Virus record (IMG/VR): IMGVR_UViG_3300032048_000009
Location: 1 to 37,442 of that record
Length of the DNA: 37,442 nt
Direction: 5' to 3' (one strand)
Origin: a virus
Every line of letters begins with the position of its first letter. Position 1 is the first letter of the stretch. A program made the position numbers and the translations under genes. The notes beneath the pieces are model-generated. The model was not told the origin of the DNA. It saw nothing but the letters and a program-made list of their open reading frames with translations, and made no database searches. Positions 23,232 to 30,810 of this stretch are shown here, piece by piece.

Positions 23232-23647
23232 TATGCCATATGTTCCTTAGTTGTAATTTTCATGTGATGTCTTATTAATCCGTTTGGAGATATCCTTAAC
23301 CATTGAACTGGTTTACCAACTCCTAATAAATGTGTGAAGAATGTTTTATAAAATGTCATAGCTTCGTTATGTTTCCTTTTAAAGACTGTATCAATAACCC
23401 ATGCCCTATCGCCAGTATTCCATTCAGTAATATCTAGTTCCCTAGTTTCTAAATATTTTTGTTCAACTTCCTTACTTAAGAAAGCCCAGTTTCGAAACCC
23501 ATAAATTCCATCGTCGTCTGTGTGGAGTTTATATTGTCCTAAAACTAATGAGGGATAAATATGTGTGAAGATTTCTTTAAGACTATTATCAAACCATAAC
23601 GGGTATTCGAACTTATACAATTCGATGATGTCAAAAAGCTCATCCAT
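23231..23647 (-). CDS. HlyC-like toxin-activating lysine acyltransferase homologue
   Basis: This 138-aa protein matches the HlyC/ApxC family in order and spacing. GQYKL at 37-41 is followed by GFRNWAFLSKE (50-60), a QKYL element, and EWNTGDRAWVID (75-86), whose last Asp86 corresponds to the catalytic Asp92 of HlyC. Family members transfer acyl chains from acyl-ACP to lysines of RTX toxins in Gram-negative bacteria. The catalytic His23 of HlyC aligns, with identical 14-residue spacing to the next conserved proline, to Trp18 here, so ordinary chemistry may be lost. No RTX toxin is in the window. It lies among virion genes and may acylate, or merely bind, a phage or host protein. Confidence 0.72.
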   Translation of the reverse strand: MDELFDIIELYKFEYPLWFDNSLKEIFTHIYPSLVLGQYKLHTDDDGIYGFRNWAFLSKEVEQKYLETRELDITEWNTGDRAWVIDTVFKRKHNEAMTFYKTFFTHLLGVGKPVQWLRISPNGLIRHHMKITTKEHMA

Positions 23648-23674
23648 ATTTCACCGCAAGGTGGTTAGTCTTGT

Positions 23675-23917
23675 TTATTCGCCGCTACCGGATCCTATTG
23701 GTAACTGCACGACTTTTACCTGTATATCTTTGACCTTTTGTTCACTCCATGGTTTTCCACAATCTGAACAATTACCGGTCGCTTGTTCATCTGAATCTAC
23801 CTCATTATCACAATTTTTGCAATAAATTCTGTGATGAACCTCTGGTTGTATTACAGGCACCTCGACTCCTTCAACCATTGTAGTACTTATAACCTTAGAA
23901 TCTTGTATTTTTGTCAT
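23675..23917 (-). CDS. Zinc-ribbon protein, 80 aa
   Basis: The protein has CKNC and CSDC separated by 16 residues, giving a compact zinc ribbon in the middle of an otherwise beta-rich small protein that ends QLPIGSGSGE. An in-frame upstream ATG gives a longer product, but the start at 23917 (MTKIQDSKV) has GGAG eight bases ahead and overlaps the upstream stop as TAATG, so it is preferred. It sits in a run of small virion-region genes and could be a tail-tip or assembly zinc protein. No enzyme motif is visible. Confidence 0.6.
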   Translation of the reverse strand: MTKIQDSKVISTTMVEGVEVPVIQPEVHHRIYCKNCDNEVDSDEQATGNCSDCGKPWSEQKVKDIQVKVVQLPIGSGSGE

Positions 23918-24273
23918 TATGTAATCTCCAGTAAAGAACATATAACATGTAATGCGTTGCCACCGGCAGCTTGTGCACTTAGTACATCGCCATCTTCAAG
24001 AACTAAAGGTTGAGTCAAAAGCTCGGTTGTAGTGTTTGCAGCTATTGACTTAGCTTTATATAACATAATATCAGCAGGGCCCAAGCTCTTATCTGATATT
24101 TTAAAATCTATTGTAACTGCTCCAGCTGAATCATTACAGACTAGTAATGACTTAATAATACCTGTTGTAGGTGGTTGAGGTGGACTAGCTATCTGAGCAG
24201 TAGGCACAGTATATATTGGAGTCACTCCAGTAGTTGTTAAATCTACACTCTTATTTAAATATTGATCTGCCAT
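23917..24273 (-). CDS. Small beta-rich virion protein, 118 aa
   Basis: The product begins MADQYLNKSVDLTTTGVTPI and shows alternating hydrophobic beta strands with a VCNDSAGAVTIDFKI core and an ending (LSAQAAGGNALHVICSLLEI) that looks like a small virion beta-barrel or sandwich of the kind found in phage tail and head completion proteins. A TTG-initiated longer frame exists, but its ribosome site abuts the codon. The ATG at 24273 overlaps the preceding gene's stop as TAATG. A tail or receptor-binding accessory is likely from context; the family is not recognised. Confidence 0.55.
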   Translation of the reverse strand: MADQYLNKSVDLTTTGVTPIYTVPTAQIASPPQPPTTGIIKSLLVCNDSAGAVTIDFKISDKSLGPADIMLYKAKSIAANTTTELLTQPLVLEDGDVLSAQAAGGNALHVICSLLEIT

Positions 24274-24440
24274 TATATTCCGAACCAACTCCTAGTTGAT
24301 GATTGTTGTCTTAAATCATCTTGAAAAGAAAAGTTTAATTGATTTATTATACTTTCCAATTCTTTAATCAATACATCTTGCTGTTCTCTGTTAAATTCAT
24401 CAGAAGGTAAAGGAAGTCGTACGACTCTAATTTTAGCCAT
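24273..24440 (-). CDS. Conserved-looking small protein, 55 aa
   Basis: A 55-codon frame starts MAKIRVVRLPLPSDEF and continues with an amphipathic helix (EQQDVLIKELESIINQLN). The pattern R-x-x-R-L-P-x-P-x-x-x-F followed by Gln-rich helix recurs in my memory as a small gene downstream of tail-nozzle genes in marine podophages, but the role is unknown. Both ends are TAATG junctions: the start overlaps the stop of the 610-aa nozzle protein, and the stop overlaps the next start. It is likely a short coiled-coil structural or chaperone peptide. Confidence 0.6.
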   Translation of the reverse strand: MAKIRVVRLPLPSDEFNREQQDVLIKELESIINQLNFSFQDDLRQQSSTRSWFGI

Positions 24441-26272
24441 TATCTCATTCCATCCGGTTTAATATCATATCTAATTGTTCCAAATCTCCAATCGGCATCT
24501 AAAGCATTACTGGCTATTTTAAGATTAGCTTGTCTACCTCTTCCTCTTACAGAGAAAAATTTAGAAGCGGAACTAATAGTTGAGGAAAAAGATCTAGTGT
24601 TTGTAGAAGCTGGATAATTAGCAAAAGTAGTAGTGACTTGCATCTGATCCCCAGTTAACACTTTAAAGTCAGGAATAACTCTACTCACATGATAAACTTG
24701 ATCTCCATCTTCAATATCGATATCTCCAGAAGTTATATATGAATCCATGGCAGCACCATCATCATTAACTCCATCTTCGTGTACATAGATATAAGAACTA
24801 CCAGCAGTTAAACCTAAAATAGTTTCATTGTCTCCCACTAATACTGTAGAATAGTCAGCACCATAAGGATTTGCAAAAACTCCTCTATCTGTCCATGCCG
24901 ATCTAGTAAAACCAGTATTAGTATACCAAACTTTTTCTAAATAATTATATGTAACACTTTTATCTAAGTACTCAGAACTTTCACTTGGATAAAACCAAGT
25001 AACTTCATTAAAGTCTACATTAAGACCACAAAACGTTTGAACTTGTGCAGAAGGACTAATATCACCAAACACAAAATCTTGTACAGAACATTCTAGTTTC
25101 TTAACAGAACCATCAAACATATAGAAAGCTGTTTGAGACATCCAAAAAGAAACACCATTCACTTCTGCAAAACAAAATGGAGAAATTGCACCGCAAGAAG
25201 AACCCACTTGTTGTAAACTAAAAACATACTGGCCTCCAATTGAGGTTAAAGTATTAAGAGCCGTATCTGTCCAAACAAGAATACCTCCACGAGATCTTGT
25301 AGCTGCTACAATCTTAGAACCATCTTGGACTTTATCATAACCAGCGCTAGTTTCTTGAAGAGAAGAAAATGCCCAGTTTGTTATTTCATCCATATTAGAC
25401 CATCTTACCATCATATTATCTTGTGACCCGGGAGTTGCTATTGTTAACTCCGTACCAAATGCAAGCATATGTTGGTCGGAAGAAATAACTACAAACCTAT
25501 TAGCTGTAGGAGCATTAGCAACAACAGCGGCAGGTGAAGATACTCCACCAGATAAATCCCAGTTATAAATGGAACCATTATTTCTCATTGCTATTAAATC
25601 TTCTCCATATGTATCAAACACCCAATAAGTTGCTTCTAGAAATATTGCTGAAGAAGTACGAGCAGTGTTCCAGGTGTGAGAATTCCATGCTCCAGTACCC
25701 CAACCAAAACTATAACTACTCGTCGCTGATCCTACATTGATTTGATAAGAAGTTGCAACAGTTGCACCTCCTCCTCCAGAGGCTGCAGTTACATTTGTAC
25801 TGTGTGTGATTGTATAGCTATTAGCATCAATAATGGTTGTAATTTGATATTCATTATTTAAATCTTGACCCCCAACAACTGCAGCTCCTGAATAAGTTAC
25901 AAAGTCTCCTTCTAATGCTCCATGAGAAGTATGAACAACGGTAACTATGGTATTTCCGGTAGAAGTAAAACAGCCATTTAAAGTTGCAGTTGCTCTAACG
26001 GGAGTAATATCAGTTATAACTCCCTCAGAATAAACATAGAGTTTTCTTTCTGTTCCAATGGCTAAATATCTTACACCAGCTGTTGAATACCAAGCTTTCA
26101 TAGCACGAGCAACTCCTATAATTCTAGTAGCAACTAACTTAGACCATCCTCCTACCTTTTCTGGTAGTTGTGTTCTAAAGCGTACATTTTTAGCATCAAT
26201 CCATCTACCCTCTGCTCCATAAGTAGTGATTTGTTTATCTATTCCCGGTTGTATATTAACTTTACTTAACAT
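24440..26272 (-). CDS. P22 gp10-like tail hub / nozzle protein
   Basis: This 610-aa beta-rich tail protein begins with a characteristic phage stabilisation segment, containing GIDKQITTYGAEGRW followed by DAKNVRFRTQLPEKVGGW, and ends with GRGRQANLKIAS...WRFGTIRYDI, the closing pattern of the gp10/nozzle superfamily. These proteins form the distal tube of podovirus tails, holding packaged DNA and docking fibres. Repeated strands at about 250-450 (SSDQHMLAFGTEL, NTLTSIGGQYVF) fit a beta-propeller. Length is near that of P22 gp10 (472 aa) and T7 gp12 (794 aa). It is coupled to small genes on both sides. I am fairly sure of the class, less sure of the exact relative. Confidence 0.72.
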   Translation of the reverse strand: MLSKVNIQPGIDKQITTYGAEGRWIDAKNVRFRTQLPEKVGGWSKLVATRIIGVARAMKAWYSTAGVRYLAIGTERKLYVYSEGVITDITPVRATATLNGCFTSTGNTIVTVVHTSHGALEGDFVTYSGAAVVGGQDLNNEYQITTIIDANSYTITHSTNVTAASGGGGATVATSYQINVGSATSSYSFGWGTGAWNSHTWNTARTSSAIFLEATYWVFDTYGEDLIAMRNNGSIYNWDLSGGVSSPAAVVANAPTANRFVVISSDQHMLAFGTELTIATPGSQDNMMVRWSNMDEITNWAFSSLQETSAGYDKVQDGSKIVAATRSRGGILVWTDTALNTLTSIGGQYVFSLQQVGSSCGAISPFCFAEVNGVSFWMSQTAFYMFDGSVKKLECSVQDFVFGDISPSAQVQTFCGLNVDFNEVTWFYPSESSEYLDKSVTYNYLEKVWYTNTGFTRSAWTDRGVFANPYGADYSTVLVGDNETILGLTAGSSYIYVHEDGVNDDGAAMDSYITSGDIDIEDGDQVYHVSRVIPDFKVLTGDQMQVTTTFANYPASTNTRSFSSTISSASKFFSVRGRGRQANLKIASNALDADWRFGTIRYDIKPDGMR

Positions 26273-26417
26273 TTGAATGCTCGTTACTTGTTTGTTTTTC
26301 CATTAATAGTGTGTCCAGTGCTTCTTCTTTAGAATCAATAACTGGTGGTAAAATAATAGTTAAAGGTGGAACTTCATCATCTTTTTGGAGTCCTATGAAG
26401 TGTTTTATATCATCCAT
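26262..26417 (-). CDS. Small acidic protein, 51 aa
   Basis: A 51-codon frame begins MDDIKHFIGLQKDDE and continues with a PPLTIILPPVID segment and an acidic helix (SKEEALDTLLMEK). The start overlaps the fibre gene's stop as TAATG and the stop overlaps the nozzle start by 11 bases, so it fills the junction between tail-fibre and nozzle genes. It is too short for a family call. A small assembly factor or fibre-attachment peptide is possible; only the operon position supports that. Confidence 0.5.
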   Translation of the reverse strand: MDDIKHFIGLQKDDEVPPLTIILPPVIDSKEEALDTLLMEKQTSNEHSNVK

Positions 26418-28087
26418 TATCCACCATCCGTTCCTAAATTTCGAGTACCATAATAACTAGACATTGTCATATTACCATGAGATTGTTTAACCGCCGCATT
26501 ATCAGTTAAATCATAAGTCCCCACTGAATAGCTTGCTGTTGGGGGTACGTTATAAGTGAAGGGCTGATAGCCTGGAGTTACATTTACCTCGACCACATCG
26601 GGGTTAGCCCCAGTTTCAAATGTTCCTCCAACTCCCGCTGCGTATCTTATTCTTAATGTTCCCGTGGTAGGTTCACTGGCATCATAAAAATACCAAGCTG
26701 TTCCAGTTGCAGATCCTAATTGTGTACCGGGGTATAGTCTGCTAGCACCAGTTCCGCCAGCTGTATTTATATAGTCCTTTATCATAGTTATAATCTCTGC
26801 TCTATCAGCTCCATCAGCACAATAAAAAGCTATGTCCAAGTCAGGCAGACCAACATCTGTATTATTTTTCCTCGCAGAACGAAAACGCGGATAATAACTT
26901 TGTCCATAGTGTTGTACATGTGCTTGGACGTCTCCCCACCCACTAGTATTAAGAGTATATGATGATGCATTTGCAGAATTATAATATTGGAAATTAAAGG
27001 GTGACTTATAACCACCAGCATTAGTACCACTAGTTATAACATAATCATTTCCAGTATTATTAGTTAGTGTATATTCAATACTAGCTCCTGATCCTCCCCA
27101 CGTACCAGTAAATCCAGAAACTCCGGATAAAGATCCACCCAGCAGGGTTGGGTTAGCCGGACCAGCACGACAAACGTTGGCAACACCTGTACCAGTATTT
27201 GATTGTGCCCCCGATCCTCCAATATAGTTAGTTCCTGATCCACCATAAGTATCCCAGCCTAAATAACCACTAGAGCCAGGAGTAAAGCCTTGAGCTAAAC
27301 CTGTACCAGTCCAAGTTACTGGGTAAAAGAAATTTAGATAAGGATAGCATACAGAACCACCAGCATACACACTTGGAAGAGCCTCGCAGGTAAATGACCA
27401 AATTAGATTTTGACCATCTTTTAGTATTCCAGGTTCATTGCCTAACAGAAAGTTTACATATGGGGTCCAACCCCCCAATTTCTGACTTTCACCACTTGAT
27501 ACTAGAGCAGAATTAAAAGCATAATCAACATAGGGTCTGTTATATGTTACGTAACGATTAGAATCAGGCATAGCAGCATAAAATGTACTAACATTCGCTC
27601 CCCCTCCACCGGCTGTTTGTTGTATATTTGTATTTATATAAATTTTTTTACTGTAATCTTCCGCCGTACCACCAGCAGCTGTCCCCAAATCTACAACTAT
27701 GTGGGTATAACTTCCGCTATGATAAGTTGAAGCGGCATTATAAGCTGAACTATTGTTTGAAACACCAGAGGAACATAAGTCAGCTCCACTATTATTTTTT
27801 GTAGTTGCTATATAAACAGGTCTAGTTACAGTACTATCAAGTAGAAAACGTATTCTCAATTTCCCTGCTATAGCATAACCCCCAGTGTCAGTTGCAGGAG
27901 CTACAAGATTAAATGTAAGTCTATATCCATCCCATGCTACATAAATTGAGGTTGTCATAGGACCATCATTTGCATCAGGATACCTTGCAGCATAATCGCT
28001 GAGTTTAATATTACTAGCACCACCAGGTGAATTGAACTCAGTCATAATATTAGAAAATGTTATTGCGCCGGATGATGTAACTGTCAT
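26417..28087 (-). CDS. Tail-fibre / receptor-binding protein
   Basis: This 556-aa protein begins with a short N-terminal module (SSGAITFSNIMTEFNSP then IKLSDYAARY) that is common at the start of phage fibre and adhesin proteins and probably anchors it. A long Gly/Ser/Thr/Asn/Tyr-rich beta body follows, low in charge and rich in aromatic residues, as in adhesins that bind surface glycans. It is the last of the fibre cassette, and its ATG overlaps the preceding fibre's TGA as ATGA. No enzymatic depolymerase motif is recognisable. This gene is the best candidate for host-range variation. Confidence 0.62.
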   Translation of the reverse strand: MTVTSSGAITFSNIMTEFNSPGGASNIKLSDYAARYPDANDGPMTTSIYVAWDGYRLTFNLVAPATDTGGYAIAGKLRIRFLLDSTVTRPVYIATTKNNSGADLCSSGVSNNSSAYNAASTYHSGSYTHIVVDLGTAAGGTAEDYSKKIYINTNIQQTAGGGGANVSTFYAAMPDSNRYVTYNRPYVDYAFNSALVSSGESQKLGGWTPYVNFLLGNEPGILKDGQNLIWSFTCEALPSVYAGGSVCYPYLNFFYPVTWTGTGLAQGFTPGSSGYLGWDTYGGSGTNYIGGSGAQSNTGTGVANVCRAGPANPTLLGGSLSGVSGFTGTWGGSGASIEYTLTNNTGNDYVITSGTNAGGYKSPFNFQYYNSANASSYTLNTSGWGDVQAHVQHYGQSYYPRFRSARKNNTDVGLPDLDIAFYCADGADRAEIITMIKDYINTAGGTGASRLYPGTQLGSATGTAWYFYDASEPTTGTLRIRYAAGVGGTFETGANPDVVEVNVTPGYQPFTYNVPPTASYSVGTYDLTDNAAVKQSHGNMTMSSYYGTRNLGTDGG

Positions 28088-28866
28088 TTTTTCACCTTGG
28101 TGGATAACTCATTAATTGCTTGAACGAGCAATCCAATTAATTTTTCATATTTCACACCAAGGGTACCATCGTTTCTTTTTGCAACGACTTCAGGGACAAC
28201 TTCTTTAACATTTTGAGCTACGAGTCCCGTATCGTGCTTCCTAACAAAGTACCCATCTTCACCACCACGAGCTGCTATGTGTTCATCCGTCCAGTCAAAC
28301 TCTACACCACGGAGCGCGTTTACTTTATCAAGTGCATTTTCAATTGTTTTTACATTTTCTTTCAAAGAAGCATCAGAAGAATAATAAGCAGTAATTTCAT
28401 TAGTTGCTCTAATTTCACCGGTAGTAGAAGAAGGCGTTGTACCAACACCTAAAGCTTCATCAATATGAATACCATTTGTATGTGTTGATAACTTAACATT
28501 ATTATCATAGTACAAATCAACTTGTGCATTTACAGCACCACCTATTAAATATTCAGTGCTTCCAATATTTCCAACTGTGAAAGCTGACGCCACTTCACAA
28601 CGTCCGTTAGTCCCATTAGAATAAAGTTTCATATCGGTTCCTGCACCCACAGTTATTCCTTCAGTATCAGGAAACACAAGAGTACCTGTCATTGTTGCAC
28701 CTGCTTTTGGAACATTTGCAGTAATCTGAGTTTGTGCGTTTGAACCTAAACTATTTATGTATTGATATTCTGTATCAGAAACAGAGCCATCAGCAACAGC
28801 CGTAGCGGCTATTCCTGTTAATCCTGCTCCTGAGTGTGCATATTTTATTGATTCGTATGTTGCCAT
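28084..28866 (-). CDS. Tail fibre with S74 (endosialidase-type) chaperone domain
   Basis: This 260-aa fibre begins MATYESIKYAHSGAG, then carries an attachment module with SDTEYQYINSLGSNAQTQ, a beta-rich stalk, and a C-terminal S74 intramolecular chaperone domain (SDASLKENVKTIENALDKV, then GLVAQNVKEVVPE and YEKLIGLLVQAINEL). S74 domains assist trimerisation and then cleave themselves off. The start at 28866 (TAATG overlap with the upstream stop) is preferred over a longer frame. It shares its N-terminal module with the next fibre upstream, pointing to duplication. It sits in the middle of the fibre cassette. Confidence 0.75.
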   Translation of the reverse strand: MATYESIKYAHSGAGLTGIAATAVADGSVSDTEYQYINSLGSNAQTQITANVPKAGATMTGTLVFPDTEGITVGAGTDMKLYSNGTNGRCEVASAFTVGNIGSTEYLIGGAVNAQVDLYYDNNVKLSTHTNGIHIDEALGVGTTPSSTTGEIRATNEITAYYSSDASLKENVKTIENALDKVNALRGVEFDWTDEHIAARGGEDGYFVRKHDTGLVAQNVKEVVPEVVAKRNDGTLGVKYEKLIGLLVQAINELSTKVKK

Positions 28867-29306
28867 TATATACTCACTTTCACAGTTGTTCCATCTCGCC
28901 AAAGAGCTCCAGCAACACCAGGATCTGAAGTTGGTAGAGCTGGCATCTTAACTCCATTTGTAGAATCAGTAGATAGATAGGTTGTACTTTCAGCTTGGTT
29001 TTTAATTTTAATAGTGTTCCCACCAATAACTAATTCCCCTGTTGTATTATTAATTTTAGAATCAGTTGCATTGTGAGATAAAACTAAATCTGTAGAACTT
29101 CCTATATTTAAATTTAATGAATCATTAACACGAACACCACCAGTAAAAGTTGCGCCGGCTAAGGCTGCTCTAGCAGCAAGCTGAGTTTGTGCGTTTGATG
29201 ATAATGTATTGATATATTGAAACTCTGTATTAGTTACAGAGCCGTCAGCTACTTGAGTTGAACCAATTGGTATGACTCCATATTTAGCGGTTTCATATGT
29301 TGCCAT
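28866..29306 (-). CDS. Short tail-fibre paralogue lacking a chaperone domain
   Basis: This 146-aa protein begins MATYETAKYGVIPIG and shares the NTEFQYINTLSSNAQTQ module with its 260-aa neighbour downstream. A small beta region follows (LVLSHNATDSKINNTTGELV), and it ends ALWRDGTTVKVSI with no S74 domain. It looks like a duplicated N-terminal half that has acquired a separate C terminus, or a fibre tip. The start has a stop-start arrangement with the 241-aa fibre, and its stop overlaps the next ATG as TAATG. Confidence 0.65.
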   Translation of the reverse strand: MATYETAKYGVIPIGSTQVADGSVTNTEFQYINTLSSNAQTQLAARAALAGATFTGGVRVNDSLNLNIGSSTDLVLSHNATDSKINNTTGELVIGGNTIKIKNQAESTTYLSTDSTNGVKMPALPTSDPGVAGALWRDGTTVKVSI

Positions 29307-29307
29307 G

Positions 29308-30033
29308 TTATTTCTCCGTTAGTTTCCAACCGTGACTAGCTCCTGTATATACTAATGCAAATGCTGCACCTTCAGTTGAAATTGTTCCAGTAGAAGCTGC
29401 ACCAAAAACTTTCCCACCACCAGGGTCAAGTGTTAATGCATTAGTATCAAAATTATCTGCTAAATCTAAAAACCTAATTTCAGATCCAGTAGGTGGAGTT
29501 GCAGGTAAAGTTAAAGTAATTACATTTGAAGATGTATCAACTAAGATTTTTTCACCAGCATAAACATTATCTGTTGCTGCAGTAATTGTTCTCCAAGTTG
29601 AAGATGAAGTTTCTAATGGATACCAAGTAGTACCATTAGTTGCCAAAAACATTTTCTGCCCAGGAGATATAACCTGTTGATTAGCCGAGGACCCCGTTCC
29701 GCCAACATCCATTGTAATAGACCCTGCGCCTGTACCATCATTAATAATATAATAAATCTTTTCAAGAGCTGGTACGTTAATAACGAAAGCTGTTGTGAAG
29801 TTATGGAATCTAATTGCCGCGGACCGAGCTTGGTTAGTAGCTGCTACAACTGGACCATCGCCAGTTGTTAAAGTCTTTGGTGATGATTCACCGTTTAAAT
29901 CTATTGCGAGAACACCTGTAATTGCTTCTTCTATAGATCTAGAAAGTGTATTATTTGTTGTAGTACCCCAGGAATTAGATTGTTCTCCACTCCCAATAAG
30001 TTCTATTTTTAATCTTGTTGAATAGGTTGACAT
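29308..30033 (-). CDS. Tail-fibre / tip protein, 241 aa
   Basis: The N terminus (STYSTRLKIELIGSGEQ, then SNSWGTTTNNTLSRSIEEAI) is a widespread phage fibre module, recognisable by GxGEQ...WG..TN. The body (ITMDVGGTGSSANQQVISP, KILVDTSSNVITLTLP) is a regular beta structure typical of fibre shafts and tips. No catalytic or metal motif is seen. It starts a few bases after the previous fibre gene and ends just before the next, in a tight cassette. It probably trimerises and contributes to adsorption. Confidence 0.68.
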   Translation of the reverse strand: MSTYSTRLKIELIGSGEQSNSWGTTTNNTLSRSIEEAITGVLAIDLNGESSPKTLTTGDGPVVAATNQARSAAIRFHNFTTAFVINVPALEKIYYIINDGTGAGSITMDVGGTGSSANQQVISPGQKMFLATNGTTWYPLETSSSTWRTITAATDNVYAGEKILVDTSSNVITLTLPATPPTGSEIRFLDLADNFDTNALTLDPGGGKVFGAASTGTISTEGAAFALVYTGASHGWKLTEK

Positions 30034-30036
30034 CTA

Positions 30037-30810
30037 TTAAATCTCCGTCCAATCATTATCGGTTCCTGTACTCACATTAGTCCAGGTAGTACTATTGCCG
30101 GAATCATCGACATTAGTCCAAGTTCCACTTGTTGTAGCATTTATATCAGTCCATGTCGAGCCTGAACCTTCATCAATACTAGTCCAGTCCCCTACATCAG
30201 GCGTTGTTATATCATTCCATCCAGTAAATAAAGAAACTGGAAGAGCTTCAAGAGTCAAAGATACCCCTACAGGGTATACTGTATTATTGATATTTATCTG
30301 TATAGAACCCAAGGTCAAAGTAGGAGTTACACCAGTTGGGATTATTAAAGATGTTCCGGAAAGTGTTGGACTACCTGGAGTTAAAGTAGCTAGTACCCCA
30401 GTTGGGGTAGCTGTTGCTGTTGTAATAATTGATTCGTCACCAAGAGATAAAGTTAAAGCTTCCCCTGTTACATCTACTCCTATAGTTGCCAGTATAGATA
30501 CAGAGCCTAAAGTAGTACTTAGTGAGAATCCAGTTGCTGTTGAGATAGAAGATACAACAAGATTATCATTGGGTACAAAACCTATAGAAGAAGTTAAAGA
30601 TTCCCCAGTAGGAATCTTAATTATATGCCCTGTTTCTGAGCCTAAAGTAAGTGTCATTGCTACACCTAAAGGAGTAGCATGGTTTGCATCACCGGTAATC
30701 TCATGAGGAGAACCTGCGGTAGCAGTTAAAGCGAAACCACTTACTGAAACAGCTACAAGTTCCTGACCTGCAAAAGCCGTTGTTGCAAAAGGGTTAGCTG
30801 CGTATGCCAT
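30037..30810 (-). CDS. Repetitive beta-strand fibre-like protein
   Basis: This 257-aa protein is built of two kinds of repeats. The first 190 residues contain about six units of the form G-x-x-[LMV]-T-L-x-L/P-G-S at intervals of roughly 20-25 residues (for example GVAMTLTLGSETG, GEALTLSLGDESI, GVTPTLTLGSIQI). The last 60 residues carry six Trp-based units (WNDI, WTSI, WTDI, WTNV, WTNV, WTEI) spaced by 10-11 residues. Such periodic strands predict an extended solenoid or shaft. No family name is recognised. It lies between the collagen-like fibre and the 241-aa fibre. Confidence 0.62.
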   Translation of the reverse strand: MAYAANPFATTAFAGQELVAVSVSGFALTATAGSPHEITGDANHATPLGVAMTLTLGSETGHIIKIPTGESLTSSIGFVPNDNLVVSSISTATGFSLSTTLGSVSILATIGVDVTGEALTLSLGDESIITTATATPTGVLATLTPGSPTLSGTSLIIPTGVTPTLTLGSIQININNTVYPVGVSLTLEALPVSLFTGWNDITTPDVGDWTSIDEGSGSTWTDINATTSGTWTNVDDSGNSTTWTNVSTGTDNDWTEI

